From Larix kaempferi (Eukaryota; Streptophyta; Pinopsida; Pinales; Pinaceae), in NCBI GenBank assembly GCA_027924585.1, contig BSBM01000152.1, positions 1 to 64,000 on the forward strand: a DNA stretch of 64,000 nucleotides, written 5' to 3'. A program made the translations under genes and the position numbers. The notes below the pieces were generated by a model that saw nothing but the letters and a program-made list of their open reading frames with translations, was not told the DNA's origin and searched no databases. This document shows, one piece after another, positions 1 to 10,752 of the stretch (the stretch's first letter is position 1; the number at the start of each line of letters is the position of its first letter).

Positions 1-328
1 TGTAGTTGAATGACTTCAACTTGAGATCAATCATACTGAAGAATCCGAAGTTGAAGAGAGGATAGTCATGCAAAACAAATGAGAATTATAAAATGGAGAT
101 CTGCTTCAATTCAAATTGAACACTGCCTTAGGACACTGAGCACATGTGATTGGGTCCTTCACACCTGGATAGACCTCACTGGATTTCTCCGGTGAATTCA
201 AGGAAATAGCACCAGGATTTGCTGTGGAAACCCAGAGGCTTTTGGTACTCAATGAAAGACAGCTGCTCAAGGATTTGTTGCAACTGCTACTGCTGCAATT
301 CGAATAGCTGCTGTCATCTTTGATACCA
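1..328 (-). mobile_element. Copia A: primer binding site and 5' leader (runs off window)
   Basis: Read on the minus strand, the bases next to the LTR are TGGTATCA (321-328), complementary to the 3' end of plant initiator-Met tRNA, the usual Ty1/copia primer site. About 300 bases of untranslated leader follow, with no long open frame. An ATG near base 35 opens a short frame to the window edge and could be the start of gag, but too little is visible to confirm it. The rest of the element lies left of base 1. Confidence 0.75.
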
Positions 329-1069
329 TGTGATATTTTAGAAGTAGGATCACTTAGCTTTAGAAGACCTCACTAAAACTCACTCAAGAAGTGTAGAAAG
401 AAGAAGAAGAAATGGAGATTCAATAATCACCCATACACAAGAAATGACAAAAACTATTGTATCATACATCCGCGGTGAGTTGGCACTCTGAATAATGAAT
501 AATAACTGAATACAATCAAATGAATTTGAATGCCTCCTAAGGTCATTTGAATTCTCCTTAATGTGTGGCTTAGATGACATTTGGAGACATCATCCAATCA
601 GTAATAGTGGTCACAAGTGGTCAAACATCAGTCAAATGAGTCTAACTGAGTCTAACTGGTGCATGTGGCACAAATGTAGGTAAGGAATCTCCAATGTGGG
701 CACATGAGGAGCTGTCAGTAGTCAGTATCGCTGATTTATTCTCTCTGGAGGTCTATCTGAGTGGCTCAGTCAGTTAAACTAGTAATAAATCCCCAAAACA
801 AGGAACAGATCCACTAATCATGGAACTAACTGAAGAATCTCCTAAATAGGTGGAAGAGGGAGCACTTGTACTCCAGTGATGAAAAAAAGGGCACATTTGT
901 GGTTAGGACGGCTAGAACTGAGCAGAAACAGGCTCTTGGGGCTGAAAGAATGAGGACTAGGTGTTGGGAGACTACCATACTGATGACTAGATGCATGCAG
1001 TTGCATGCATGATGAATGGATGCATGCAGGCATGCAAAATATAAAAATGATGGTGAGAATATTCCAACA
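329..1069 (-). repeat. 5' LTR of copia A (741 bp)
   Basis: On the minus strand it begins TGTTGGAATATTC at 1069 and ends AATATCACA at 329, directly against the primer site. TG...CA ends, a TGTTGGAATATT start and an adjacent iMet site are standard for plant copia LTRs. The outer flank is ctatt (1070-1074); its partner duplication would be outside the window. The ORFs seen in both strands here are chance frames inside the LTR. Confidence 0.85.
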
Positions 1070-1475
1070 CTATTCATTGGTTCAAAATATCACATGGTAT
1101 CAATTCCTTGGTGATTGAATTAAAGAAGTTGTATATAGGTTTGTAGGTTGAAGACATATATTAGAGTGTATCAATCAAAATGGATTAGTCTCAACAAATA
1201 CTAGTCCTCACTCCATTCCACTAGTATGAATGGAAGTCAAGGGTGTTTATTTTCTTATGGAGCAAAGGCATGTACATCATCACTATGGGGATTGAGACTA
1301 AGCCAAATTCCACTACGAAAAAGGAAATATAGTTTAACATGATGGATGAAGATTTTGGATTGATATGTCTCTTGATTTCTCCTGACCTCCTATATCATAT
1401 TGATGTTTCAGGACCTCCTAGCGAATTCTAGACCAATATGGGAGGACTCTTTAGGTAGCAGGATGAGATTGTTAG
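1070..1475 (+). pseudogene. Copia A': LTR stub, primer site and gag fragment
   Basis: AAAATATCACA (1084-1094) followed by TGGTATCA (1095-1102) is a plus-strand LTR end plus iMet primer site. Only 25 bases of that LTR remain before copia A's LTR, so A apparently inserted into it in the opposite direction. From about 1229 a copia-type gag (UBN2 family) can be read: segments such as MGIETKPNSTTKKEI, DEDFGLICLLISPDLLYHID and NMGGLFR*QDEI, with at least three stops. It ends abruptly at about 1475. It is a dead 5' fragment; the family call rests on resemblance to plant copia gag, not on a search. Confidence 0.65.
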
Positions 1476-2084
1476 GTTTTGAACTAGCATATAATAAAAA
1501 CAGAGAACAAAAATAATCATAACCACATAGCAACATATTTAACAAAACACATTTTACCCTCGAAAACCCTATGAGGGGAAAAAACTATCCAATGAAGATT
1601 TTTATTACCTTGGCCAAAACCATCCAATCGGGTGAAGTGAGCTCACTTGCTTACCTCCAGGACACATTACAATGGAGTGCACCAAGCCTTCTTATAGTCT
1701 TCATTACATGCAATACCTTGGGCCAATACCATGGGATACCAAATACCATGCTCCCAAAACCACATACTGATACCTAAACCATTTGATTCATTGCCAATTC
1801 AAGGTTTACCTAACAAACCACCCTTTAAACTTGACTTGGATTAAATCACCAACCCACCTCAAATTTATAATCGAGGAATCTCCACATGCCCCCCCTATCA
1901 CCTAGGTCTACATGACTTTACCAGTGAGTTGACATTTCTATTTGGCAATTGTGAGTGAATAAAGGATGGGGAGGGGCATTGGAGTCATTGAACATCATGA
2001 GGACAAGGGAAGGATCTGGTTCAGTATGCTTCTCCAATGAGATCACGGTAGAATATTTGGGTGAAGAAGAAGATGTAGCAGGAT
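1476..2084. other. Unassigned repeat debris
   Basis: No gene is recognisable. The part from 1476 to about 1800 has the look of LTR sequence (A-rich run, then an ACCCTCGAAAACCCTATGAGG block), but I could not find a second copy in the window to define ends. The 68-codon plus-strand frame at 1571-1777 has no features and is probably chance. The segment 1800-2084 may be the 3' part of the gypsy gag linker that follows on the minus strand. Confidence 0.35.
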
Positions 2085-2860
2085 CTACAAAAATAGTTTT
2101 GGGAGGGTGCTAGTGTTTAAGGGCTCTACAATCAACACAGGAGTGAGAGGAGGTATTATGATATGTACACCAAGAGGCGGGCCGAGGGGAGGAGGGGAAA
2201 GCAGGAGCCAATGACAAGGGGCCCTAGAGAGGATGAGGAGAGAGGATGCGAGGAGCCACTTTGCGTTCCAAGGTGAAGGATCAAAGAAAATCCTTGTCCA
2301 AGGAAGGACTGTCAAATAATTCCACCTCACGTCGTAAGGAAAATAATAAACCAGAATTAAATTTGACTATTAATACCTCTTTTGGATCACTGACATGATG
2401 TTGGATGCGAAGCCTGGAGAAGATGTCAATGTAGATTTGAATAGACTACCCTAAAAGCTGACGAAGCTGCAACCAATGAGCAAGTAGGTTCTACTCATAA
2501 CATGGAGGATAAAACCGATGGCGTAAGTCCTAGAAAAATAGATCCCAAGTTGTAATTAGTTGATGCTCTAATGCTTCTGTAGTACCTAGCTCAACCACCA
2601 TGGAAGGATGTTCTAACTGAGTGCCCCACCATGCTTTGGAAATACCTTCTACTTGCAAACTAGCAATATCAAGCTTATCCTCCTCTATGAGATCTGGACA
2701 CATCTTGAATTAGGTGGACAATATGTGAATCCAAGAATCAACCACCTCACCATTCATTTGGCCATTGAACTTAGGGAGGTGGAAATAAGTGTCTAACTGC
2801 ATAGGATTTGGAGGATGTTGTTGTTGTAGCTGAAGAAGATCATGGAGAGCCTGAGGAAAA
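2085..2860 (-). pseudogene. Ty3/gypsy gag relic
   Basis: Minus-strand translation from about 2860 gives a retrotransposon gag domain: a Gln-rich stretch, then YFHLPKFNGQMNGEVVDSWI, a segment with SKAWWGTQLEHPS, DLRHRFYPPCYE, and a tail with DPKEVLIVKFNSGL. In-frame stops interrupt it several times and a frameshift separates the last part. Near 2116-2170 a Cys-X2-His-X4-His-X4-Cys motif (CTYHNTSSHSCVDC) can be read, a nucleocapsid-like finger found in some plant gypsy gags. No protease or polymerase follows to the left, so this is a fragment. Which LTRs belonged to it is not clear. Confidence 0.65.
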
Positions 2861-3719
2861 TACTAAATAGGAGAAGACAAATGAGAAGAAGATTCCTCTG
2901 GGGAGAGATCACGGCGGGGAGGCAATATTTTCATCAAACAATAAAATAAATGGTATACCTGGAGATAAGCTACCTTGCAAGAACCGCACCACAAAAATGA
3001 AACTGGAATGTTGATATCTGACTGAGAAACGAAAACTAATCGAAGGAGGCTAGGTGCACCAATGAGGAGAGGAACCACACAAAAATATGATGCAGGCGTC
3101 ACTATGAGGAAAGGCGCACTAAGAAAATGGAGCTCAACGCCCAAATCTGGAACTTCACTCAAGGAAAAGCCTCTAGAAGAAAGTGCACACCAGTTAAAAG
3201 GGTACAGCAACCGAAATCACAGATAAAGGATGCATTAAAAATAGAGCCACAACACTCAGATCTTGTACAACAATATATTGAAAATATACTCTAATGAAAG
3301 GTGCAAAGAAAGAAAAGGGCCCAAAAACCTAGATATGTTATTGTGCACTGAGTAAAAAAAACTGAACAATAAGCCCATGAATGGAGGATGCACTAGGTAG
3401 CTGGCTAGAAAGAGCATGCAACACAAGGTGAATATTCTCCGAGAAGGGTGTAAAGATGGTAACAAACATTCCCTGAAGAGGGGGCACTCGCAATCTGGAG
3501 ACAATCACAACATGGAAGAGGGATGCCAGGAAACCCTAGTGCTGCATGGAAAACCCTAGAGGGAGGGCACAACAAGAAAATAGTTGAAACCATTAAAAAA
3601 ATTTAAGAACTGGGTGGCTATCTAACCTCCTTATCATCGAAGCCTGCCATATCTATAACTTCTATACTGATTGATCCATATGTAGATCTGAAAGTGAAAA
3701 CTGAACAATAAAGAACTAA
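2861..3719 (-). other. Probable leader of the gag relic; no gene seen
   Basis: This stretch lies upstream of the minus-strand gag and would be its untranslated leader. It contains three minus-strand open frames of 62-115 codons without recognisable motifs, and they overlap each other in different frames, so I treat them as chance. No clear primer binding site was found at its right end. Confidence 0.3.
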
Positions 3720-3960
3720 GAACAGAACAAAAAATTCAGATTCAATGCATAGTAAGGAGTTTTAGGCAAAATGACTATCCTCTTTATTATTCATATAGGT
3801 GTTCCTTTTATAGAGAAGACATATTTAACATAATTTTTAACTGGAAATAAATAAACTCAATTCACACCATCCATGTCAAAAGGAGCGGGTTCAATCTATG
3901 AAGAGTGCTAGGCTTCATGAGGAATCTCCAATGAAGGGGGGAACCCTTCATGTGGGCCCA
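3720..3960 (-). repeat. LTR-like fragment with TATA box
   Basis: On the minus strand it contains TCTATAAAAGGAAC (near 3805-3817), a good plant TATA box, and further upstream ATTGGAGATTCC next to a CCCACAT block, which resembles the same region of the copia A LTR (about 690-715). It is probably a rearranged copia LTR piece that abuts the truncated 5' LTR of copia B. Ends are not defined. Confidence 0.4.
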
Positions 3961-4030
3961 TATAATGTCTTATGTAGCAAATGAAGGAATAATTATCTTG
4001 AAATCTTACGTAAAAGGAGTTATCCCACAT
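3961..4030 (+). repeat. Copia B 5' LTR, left piece
   Basis: AATGTCTTATGTAGCAAATG and the following 50 bases, including GTAAAAGGAGTTATCC, align with the 3' LTR at 12377-12450. The first about 66 bases expected from the 3' LTR are missing, so the true LTR start has been lost. The piece ends where the foldback element inserted. Confidence 0.7.
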
Positions 4031-6287
4031 AACATATTATACAGCTTGATGAGAAATCTCGAGAGTTCTCATTTTTTATAGGTTGCATTTAGTGGCTATT
4101 TTTACCCCCAAATCGAAAAGTGGTTCTACCAGTAGCACCATTTTTTCAGGGCTAAAATTATTACTTTTTGGAAACCCCATCCGGTGTCAGTGCAATCAAA
4201 AACCTTAAATCAAGCCTCGAATCGAAATTGGTAGTAATGGTAACAACCTTTTAGGGGGGGATAAAATTATGATTTTATGAAAACATCATCCGATGTCGAT
4301 GCAATCAAAACTAAAAATCCACTCCCAAATCGAAAAGTGGTGTTATCAACGTCACCTCTCTCTTCCATCAAGTTACAATTGTATTCATTTCAAAACTATG
4401 CATGATATAAAAGAAATCTATTTTTAAAAATATCTTAAAAAAATAAAGAAGATATATCCTAATTTTAATTAAAATTTTATAATTTTCACTTAAAAAAAAT
4501 TAATGAATATGAAAAAAAAGACATTTAAAAGAATCAAAAAGTCCAAAATCACACAAATATTTAAAAAAAGAAAAAACAAAAGAAAAAATAAAAACGAATA
4601 TTGAAATAAAATTAGAAATAGAAGGATAAATTTAAAAAGAAATATGTTTTTATTAAAAATACAAAAAACAAAAACAAGAACTTAAAAAAATAACATTAAA
4701 ATAATACCAATAATTATATTAATAATAATAATAATAATAATAACAATAAAATAAATTATTTTTTTGAAAATAAATTAAATTTAAAAACAAAATAATAAAA
4801 CAATTAAAATTAAAAAACAAAATAATAAAACAATTAAAATTAAAAAACAATAAGTAAAATAAAAAATCAAATTTAGAAACAAAAGTTTATAAAAAAACAA
4901 AAATCAAATTTAAAACAATTAACATTAAAATTAAAATTAAAAAATCTAAATCTAAATAATAAAAAAACAAAAACTTAACCCTACCTCGTGCCTATCCATC
5001 CGCTCATGTTCCCCGCCTAACCCTCTCGCTACCCTCCCCTCCACCCTCTCGCTACCCTCCCATGCCCTGACCAACGGTGAGTCTTATTTCTGGAATGGGG
5101 GCATGGGGTCGGTGAGGGGGAATGGATGCATGACGGAGAGAGAGGCGGAGGAAGGGGACGTGGGGAGGGGCATGGAAGATATGTGGAAAGGATTAGGCAA
5201 GGCACGATAAGGAAGGGATAGGTGGGGTTAGGGGTATGTTTTGGAATTTTTTTTATTATGTTTTTTTTAATGTTTTTATTTAAATTCTTATTTAAATTGT
5301 TTTAAATTTGATTTTCATTTTCGGTTGTAAATTTGATTTAAGTGCTTTTATTTGATTTTAGTTTTTTATTCATTTTATTTTTAAATTTAAATGTTTTTAA
5401 TTTTATTTATAGTTTTCATAATTTTTTTTAAAATGTTTTAATTTTTTTTTTTTTGTTATTGTTCTTAATTCTTATTTTGTATTTTTAACTTTGTATTTTT
5501 TAATTTACTTTTTAATTTTTGTATCTTTTATAAATGTTTTTCATATTTTTTTTAGTCCTTTTTGTTTTTTATATATATTTTTTTAAATTAAAACTTTTTC
5601 ATTTCTTTTTAAATTATGGGTTTTATTTTTAATTTTATTTGAATGTTAATTTTTATTTTTAAAATTTTATTTTATTTAAAATTTTATTATCATATTTTTT
5701 CAAATTTATCTTAAAAAAATGTATATTCTTATTTTTTAAAATGTTATTTTTTCTTGTTATTTTTCATCTATTTTTTACTTTTAACTAAATTTATAATTTT
5801 TTTTATTAAAACTGAGATATCTTTTCTTTCTTTTTTTTAAGTTGTTTAAAAAAAATTAAATCATTTTTTACATCATGTATGGTTTAGAAATGAATGCAGT
5901 TGTAACCTGAGGGTAGAAATGGGTGCCACTGGTAGCACCACCTTTTAATTCGGTTGTTGATTTTGAGTTTTGATTACATCAACATCGCCCGAGGTTTTAA
6001 AAAATATATAATTTTAGCCCCCCAAAAACGAGGTGCTACTGGTAGCACTATGTTTCAATTCAAGGATTTATTTATGGTTTTGATTGGACTAACACTGACC
6101 AGAGTTTCCAAAAAGTCGTAATTTTATCCCCCTCAAAAAAGCTTTCTACTGGTAGCACCACTTTTCAATTTGAGGTTTTTTTTTATGTTTTTGATGCAAA
6201 AATATGACTTTTATGGCATGAGTTCTCGTTTTCAGCATAAAGCTCTCATTTTTAGTATAGAGTTCTCGTCAAGTTGTATAATGTTTT
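4031..6287. mobile_element. Foldback (long inverted repeat) element, about 2.26 kb, in copia B LTR
   Basis: The ends are inverted copies: ATTATACAGCTTGATGAG on the left and, on the opposite strand, ATTATACAACTTGACGAG on the right. A 4-bp acat (4027-4030 and 6288-6291) may be the target duplication; the exact end bases are uncertain. Inverted structure continues inwards: about 112-bp subrepeats holding ACTGGTAGCACCA (5928, 6039 and 6148 regions, mirrored at about 4120, 4230 and 4340), then an A-rich left arm (4400-4980) against a T-rich right arm (5230-5880), then a C-rich block facing a G-rich block (4980-5230). The fold centre is near 5090. No transposase is present. LTR sequence of copia B continues exactly on both sides, which proves insertion. 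Confidence 0.8.
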
Positions 6288-6725
6288 ACATGCATCATAG
6301 AGTAATATTCTCCTATTACCATTCTTTATATAAGGTGGAAAATGATTTACCCCACATGTATTATGGGATGCAATTATTTCATACGTTTAGCTATATAATA
6401 GAGGTGACGAAGACCCTTTGGAGATGTTGAAATGTTATTGTGAAAAATATTGTAAAGCTATGATAAGCATATGTGTGTGGTTCTCAAGTGTAAGAGTGGA
6501 TATTTTTGAAGAATGAAGATGATCAATCCTTGATGTGGATGTTTCCCCATTTGGGGTTTTACCACGTATATTTGGTGCATTCTCTCTTTTCTCTTTTTCC
6601 CTCTTACTATTTGGTTATTTGGTGCTTGTATGGATAGGAGAGTGGACTAGTTGATTCCTGTTATTGATTTATATGTTAGTAAATGTATTGTCATATGTTT
6701 ATGCATATTTCACAATATTTTAACA
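6288..6725 (+). repeat. Copia B 5' LTR, right piece
   Basis: The bases 6290-6370 (a block with ATTCTTTATATAAGGTGG and CCCACATGTATTATGGG) match the 3' LTR at 12450-12518. The LTR ends ATTTTAACA at 6725. The 86-codon frame at 6170-6430 straddles the foldback junction and is chance. Confidence 0.8.
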
Positions 6726-6738
6726 TGGAATCAAAGCC
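6726..6738 (+). other. Primer binding site of copia B
   Basis: TGGAATCAAAGCC directly after the LTR is a slightly mutated form of the initiator-Met tRNA complement TGGTATCAGAGC. Confidence 0.7.
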
Positions 6739-7389
6739 AAGTTACTTTTTTTTACAAGCATCGAGTTCTTCAAAAAAAATTGGGGCCCTCCTTCTTTAGT
6801 ATATTTTCCATCATATGAGGACAACCATTGAGTTTTATCTTCATATATGAGCATGTTTCAACATGTTTGAGATTTTTGTTCTCAAAACGCTAACCCTCCC
6901 CATTTATTGTTTAGAAAATTTTCATGTTTTTACTTGTTTTTATTGTAGATCTAAGTTGAAATCCATTATATACTAACTTGTTATCAATGATCTATATCTC
7001 TTCTAGCAAATCTAGTTGTTTTTATGTTTCTAGTTTTTTTTGTAGGATTACATCTAGACAACTTCGGTTTTCGTGGATCTACAATTAAAAGGCCTTAACA
7101 AATAGGTATGGTTTGTAGTCAGAGAAGGCGCATACATACACAACCCACCTTAACAAAAGGTGCATACCCCCATAATCGACCTTCATAGAAGGAGGGTACA
7201 CCGAATTCCAAAGAAAAAATGTCATTGTAAGTCAACTCTTTTTTTTATTTCTTTCAGAGTGTTTGTAGATATTTCGGTTAGGTACTACTATATGGTTTCA
7301 TCATTTGTGAGAAAATTCTGGTTTTATTCATTATTTATTATAGTTTTTAGTTTTCTTTTCTAGTTGCATTAGGTTTTAGTTTCATGTTC

Positions 7390-8260
7390 ATCATATGAGT
7401 TCAGAAGTAGCCTTTTTTCCCAAGTTAAATGGTACTAACTATTTTTTTCGGAAGAGAAATAAGATTGACATTTTGAGGAGTAAGATTCTATGGCACTTAG
7501 TTAAAGGTGAACAAAAGAAACCTACTAATGTTAAAAACTTATCTATATTGGAATATCGATGTGATTAAGCAAGAGGACTCATTGGTCATACTATTTTAGA
7601 TAGTTTACAAGTACATATTGATGTTGAATATAGCTCGGTTAAGGTATGGAAAACATGAACTTGTTTATTTGATAAATATGATAATGTTTATGCTTGTTAT
7701 CTTGAAAAAAATAATCATGAGATAGATCCTAAATATTTTGATAGAATTGAGTCATTCCTTGTTTAATTGAAAATCTATAATGAAAAACTAAATAATCGTG
7801 GTAAAGATTATAAGAAAACTAATACTGTAGTTATCATTCTTGTAGAGAAAAATCACCATCTACCTTTGATTTGTTCATCCAAACTAGGAATAGAGACATT
7901 GAAATGTCTAAGGGATCTATGTAAACCTCCTTTGAATATTTTTCAAAGGTTTGATATGTGAGTAAGATAAGTTGATTGCTTCAAGTCAATTAACTAGTGG
8001 TAAAGATCTAATGGAACATCGTAAAAAAAATGCAAATAAAGGTTTTAATAAAAACCATAACCACATACTAAAGGTCCAACCCATCACTCTTCTAATGATG
8101 CCTCTAATTATGCTCCTAAAAATAAAGTGTTGAATACTTATAAGTATTGTGGAAAAACGAACCACCCTAAGAAGGTTTTCTTTAAACAAAGACGTGAAAT
8201 TGCTAAAGCAAAGAAGAAATATTCCAAGGAAAAACAAGTAGCTCTTTGTGCATATTTTGT
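7390..8260 (+). pseudogene. Copia B gag relic with damaged zinc knuckle
   Basis: Starting about 7390 the translation reads FFPKLNGTNYFFRKRNKID, then stretches such as GHTILDSLQVHIDVEY, VWKT*TCLFDKYDN and DRIESFLV*LKIYNEKLNNR, the copia gag (UBN2) pattern, with several stops. At 8145-8200 the nucleocapsid finger reads YKYCGKTNHPKKVF: the His is kept, while the first and last Cys of the Cys-X2-Cys-X4-His-X4-Cys motif are lost. A Lys-rich tail follows (KQRREIAKAKKKYSKEKQ). Frames are broken, so no product is expected. Confidence 0.7.
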
Positions 8261-8925
8261 TCACCTATTTAAATCATCTCATTCTGTAGAATGGAATATG
8301 GATTCTGGTGCTTCTAATCATATGATTGGTACTGATTCTTTATTTTCATCTTATGACACTAATAAGAACACGACACATAAATTTTTTATTAGTGATAGTA
8401 AACAAGTTTCAATAGTAGGTCTTGGTGATGTTAAAGTTCCTAATGGTACATTGGAAGATGTTTTTCATGTAGAAGGCATTCCCATCAATTTTCTTTATAC
8501 ATATTGTGCTTGTTAAAATTTTTATAAGTTTCAATCTTGGCTAGATAACTATGTTCTAAAAGATATCAAATATAACTTCAAATTTGTTTCTTTCGGTCAT
8601 GTTGATCATATTTCTAGATTATATAAATTTATTGGTTTTAATTCAATTAAAATTCAACCATTTTGTTCCTATGTTGCTCACATCGATGACTAAATAAATT
8701 ATGGCATGAAAGATTAAGTCACTTGAATTATGGTAAAATGTAAATGTTAGATCTAAAATGGTACTTAGATTACCTACAATTTCTTCCAGTAAAGGTGTTT
8801 GTGAAGGTTGTGTGCTTGGTAAATATCATAAGGAAATGTTTGATAAAGATAAAGCTAGCGTGCTAAAGAACAATTGAAATTGATTCATAGTGACATATAT
8901 GGTCCTCTTGAAACCCCTTCTTTGT
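8261..8925 (+). pseudogene. Copia B protease and integrase zinc-binding region
   Basis: The protease active-site motif is intact: EWNMDSGASNHM at about 8288-8325, followed by ISDSKQVSIVGLGDVKVP and LEDVFHVEGIP, typical of copia aspartic proteases. After stops, the GAG-pre-integrase finger region can be read at 8690-8830 (LWHERLSHLNYGKM, then VFVKVVCLVNII with one Cys replaced), then LKLIHSDIYGPLETPSLS, the start of the integrase core with its first catalytic Asp. The reading stops at 8928, where the hAT-like element inserted. Confidence 0.75.
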
Positions 8926-8928
8926 CTC

Positions 8929-9778
8929 CACGGGGGTTCACCATCAAGTCAATATCATATCACCTCCATTCATATTGGGGGTTTGAATACTCCTAAAATC
9001 CTCAAAAATATATTTCCTAGTATTAAGGGGTCAAGGAGGGTTTTTAATTTGACATAGTAAAATAAATATCGGGGGTTATTTTATTTGGGTGGGATGAATA
9101 ATAACCTCCAAATCATGGGATCGATTCATAGCTCCAAATCATGGGCTCAATTCATACCTCCAAATCGCAGATTGGATTCATATCAATCCTAGTTTTTGAT
9201 GAAAAATAACCTCCGAATCATGGGCTAGATTCATACTTCCAATTCATGGTATGGATTCATATCAGTCCTAACTGTTGCTAAGGAATAACCTCCAAATTCT
9301 CATCTTTACTAAGCATTGCAATGAATATTGGACTATTAGTCTTTCGCATTCTTTGTTACATTGATCTCTTGAATGGGTTTCCTTTTACATATTTTGCCTT
9401 CCCCATTACTATTTTGTTGGGTTTTCCACTATCCATCACTACAAATTGACCATTCATCCCTGCAATCCCACTGGGATCATTATTAGCATTTTACTAATTA
9501 TTTTATTTAACATCCTATTTGCTTATACTAGGGCTCCCGTGTGTTACAAATTGATAATATGATATAAAGGGGATTTTAAAAATGGGTTGATAAAAATGGA
9601 TACCTACAAATATCTGGTGAAACTAGGGGTTTTCTTAATTAGAAAGGTATATTGGGAGGGGGGTTCAACAATACAATTTTAGGAGGCATTTTCTAATATT
9701 TAGTGAAATTGGGGATATTATTTAATATCCTCCGAACGGTCGTGCTGTATAACAAGTTCACTAAGTGAACCGCCCGTG
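8929..9778. mobile_element. hAT-like non-autonomous DNA element (850 bp)
   Basis: The integrase frame is interrupted by sequence flanked by a perfect 8-bp direct repeat, tttgtctc (8921-8928 and 9779-9786). The insert ends are inverted: CACGGGGGTTCAC on the left and CACGGGCGGTTCAC on the opposite strand at the right. An 8-bp duplication is the mark of hAT transposition. There is no transposase frame, so it is non-autonomous. From about 9106 to 9300 it holds diverged direct repeats built on AACCTCCAAATCATGGG and GATTCAT, which may be subterminal binding motifs. Removing one tttgtctc and the insert restores the copia frame. Confidence 0.85.
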
Positions 9779-9786
9779 TTTGTCTC

Positions 9787-10752
9787 ATGATACCTATTTT
9801 CTTACATTTATTGATGATTATAGTAGAAAAACTTGGGTTTATTTTTTGAAACATAAAAGTGAAACTTTTGGTATATTTCAAGAATTTAAATCTTTGGTTG
9901 AAAAAAAAATCAATAAAAGTATTAAGACATTGAGAATTGATAATGGGGGGAATTCACTAAAACATAATTTACTGCATACTTATTTAAACAAGGTATTCAA
10001 CATCAAAAGATTGTTCCTTATACACCTCAACAAAATGGGGTAGTCGAAAGGAAAAATAGAACTTTGGTTGAAATAGATAGATGTGTATTCTTTATTCTAA
10101 AGGATTACATAAAATATTTTAGGCCGAAACTATTTGTTGTAATAATCATATTTTGAACAAAATCCTTACTAAAGCAATTTTGCAGGTTACTCTTGAGAAA
10201 AAATGGAGTGGAAGGAAAAATTGATATTAGTAACTTTAAGATATTTGGACGTGAAAGTTTGGCGCATATTCCTCATGAAAAACAGAAAACGTTAGAGCCC
10301 AAATCTCACAAATGTGTATCCATTGGTTTGAGGATTCTAAAGCTTACAGGTTATTAGATCCATCTATTCAAAGTGTCATTATCCAGCAAGATGTTCAATT
10401 CAATGATGTATCTCATCCACATGAATCTCTTGAACTTCATGTTACCTTTATTTTTCATTTATCTTCTGTTGCTCCCATATCTGTTACCCCTTCCTCTAGT
10501 TATGTTCCTGATCTAGATCCTAGTTCACCTTCTTCTTCAAGTAATCCACCTAAATTTTTTGAAGAATCTAATAGAATTTTTCCTACCACTACTCCTCTTA
10601 CTTTTTGGGCCCAAAAAACTCTTGAATCAGTAGGTTTTAATATTGGTATTCCATCCAATACTCTACAAACCAGATCTAAATTTTCTCTTATGACTAAAGT
10701 TTTGGCCATAGATGATCCCTTCACATATGATCAAGATAAATACAAACCTTAA
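9787..10752 (+). pseudogene. Copia B integrase core and linker relic
   Basis: Immediately after the hAT-like element the integrase continues: YFLTFIDDYSRKTWVYFLKH, EFKSLVEKKINKSIKTLRID, then NGG (second catalytic Asp in the ID-NGG stretch). Following a frameshift it reads GVVERKNRTLVE, holding the catalytic Glu. Then come decayed middle sequence and the C-terminal part KCVSIGFEDSKAYRLLDPS followed by a Ser/Pro-rich linker to 10752. Several stops and shifts. Confidence 0.75.

Noticed and set aside
826-1077. 83-codon minus-strand ORF
   Set aside because: Lies wholly inside the copia A LTR and crosses its end.
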